Positions 63,550 to 64,000 of a stretch of 64,000 nucleotides of DNA are shown here, piece after piece. Each line of letters begins with the position of its first letter. The first letter of the stretch is position 1. The stretch lies in NCBI RefSeq assembly GCF_000315915.1, contig NC_020190.1:744001-808000 (forward strand). The letters are read 5' to 3'. Position numbers and translations under genes: made by a program. Source of the stretch: Henningerozyma blattae CBS 6284 (taxonomy: Eukaryota; Ascomycota; Saccharomycetes; Saccharomycetales; Saccharomycetaceae). The notes under the pieces are model-generated. The model searched no databases, was not told the origin of the DNA, and worked only from the letters and a program-made list of their open reading frames with translations.

Positions 63550-64000
63550 GGTGAGAATTTATGTTACCTTAAGGTGATTCAATAGCTTTCCTTTATTTTA
63601 ATTAAAAAAAAAAAATTGGTACAAAAACTAATTATTAAGGTAGATTATATATAAAGAGGTGTATAGTGTTACTGGATCGATAAAAAATATATATATATTA
63701 TTGTCTAAACCTTTTCAATCCTTAAATATTATAAATCAATGAGAGGAATATATTGCATTAATACTCCGAAAGTTTTCGCGAGTTCTAAATTCTTACTATC
63801 TTTTTAGATATATTAAACTTGTAAAGCAGTGAAACGTTTTCAATTTAGAACACTATATAATCTCAGAAAAAAAGCTGAGGTGTATTTTTACGAATTAGCG
63901 TATACACGACATAAATAACACCTGAAAAGACATACTAAATACTTCTCACTGAATGTCTCGTCATCAGGCTGACCTTGTGCTATGCATGCGACAACCAGGC
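63550..64000. other. ASR1 upstream region to the window end
   Basis: AT-rich sequence with a poly-A stretch at about 63603-63614. It holds the ASR1 promoter. No further gene starts before the window ends. Confidence 0.6.

Noticed and set aside
1..64000. CRISPR arrays, bacterial operons, phage or toxin systems
   Set aside because: None seen; the window is a eukaryotic yeast chromosome and its repeats are LTR elements or simple arrays.

Overview
This window is a piece of a nuclear chromosome from a budding yeast of the Saccharomycetaceae. The proteins read without introns in the standard code. Introns, bacterial ribosome sites and operons are absent, spacers are AT-rich, and nearly every gene is recognisable as an orthologue of a Saccharomyces cerevisiae gene. 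The gene order mixes two S. cerevisiae sister regions. TEF, CBP6, GRS1, TFC1, PTC4, TPS1, OPY1, SHE3, AGP2 and MEC1 follow the YBR118-YBR136 order. YPR084W, ASA1, SRP54, NVJ2 and ASR1 follow YPR084-YPR093. Several expected genes are missing (MRPL36, VMA2, ATG14, CCZ1, HSL7, CKS1, DIB1, SUA7). This is the pattern of one track of a post-whole-genome-duplication genome that lost genes differently from S. cerevisiae. I cannot name the genus. Two runs of N (20 and 100) mark assembly gaps.

Layout. 1-5446: an alanine aminotransferase cut by the window edge, the replication-fork-barrier protein FOB1 and the GPI-transamidase subunit GAA1. 5447-9041: a long spacer with tRNA-Glu(UUC) and two adjacent solo Ty3-type LTRs. 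9042-19877: TEF1 and a run of minus-strand genes, CBP6, GRS1, TFC1, PTC4 and TPS1. 19878-25233: tRNA-Thr(AGU) and a stack of Ty3-like sequences, namely a gag-bearing element broken by an assembly gap, an LTR start folded into a palindrome, a pair of inverted 200-bp repeats and a decayed pol element with a target duplication. 25234-27710: YPR084W (unusually GC-rich) and ASA1. 27711-32729: a decayed Ty5/copia-type element and empty sequence. 32730-39824: OPY1, SHE3 and SRP54. 39825-46068: a structured GC-rich island, an AVT3/AVT4-type vacuolar transporter, a decayed gag-protease fragment and a second tRNA-Glu. 46069-64000: AGP2, MEC1, NVJ2, TWF1 and ASR1.

The genes are housekeeping genes that do not form a pathway: translation (TEF1, GRS1, CBP6), Pol III transcription (TFC1), secretion and membranes (SRP54, GAA1, NVJ2), DNA damage signalling and rDNA stability (MEC1, FOB1), stress sugar metabolism (TPS1), mRNA localisation (SHE3) and transport (AGP2, AVT-type). 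The accessory content is retrotransposons, and the clearest ones sit 16-17 bp upstream of tRNA genes, the target habit known for Ty3.

I found no convincing new multi-gene system. The most interesting signals are an apparently non-AUG-initiated mitochondrial form of GRS1, the two stacked LTR insertions with overlapping target duplications, the palindromic LTR, an array of TAGGGTT sites, and a possible structured RNA behind AACCCTAA sites at about 40.7-41.0 kb.
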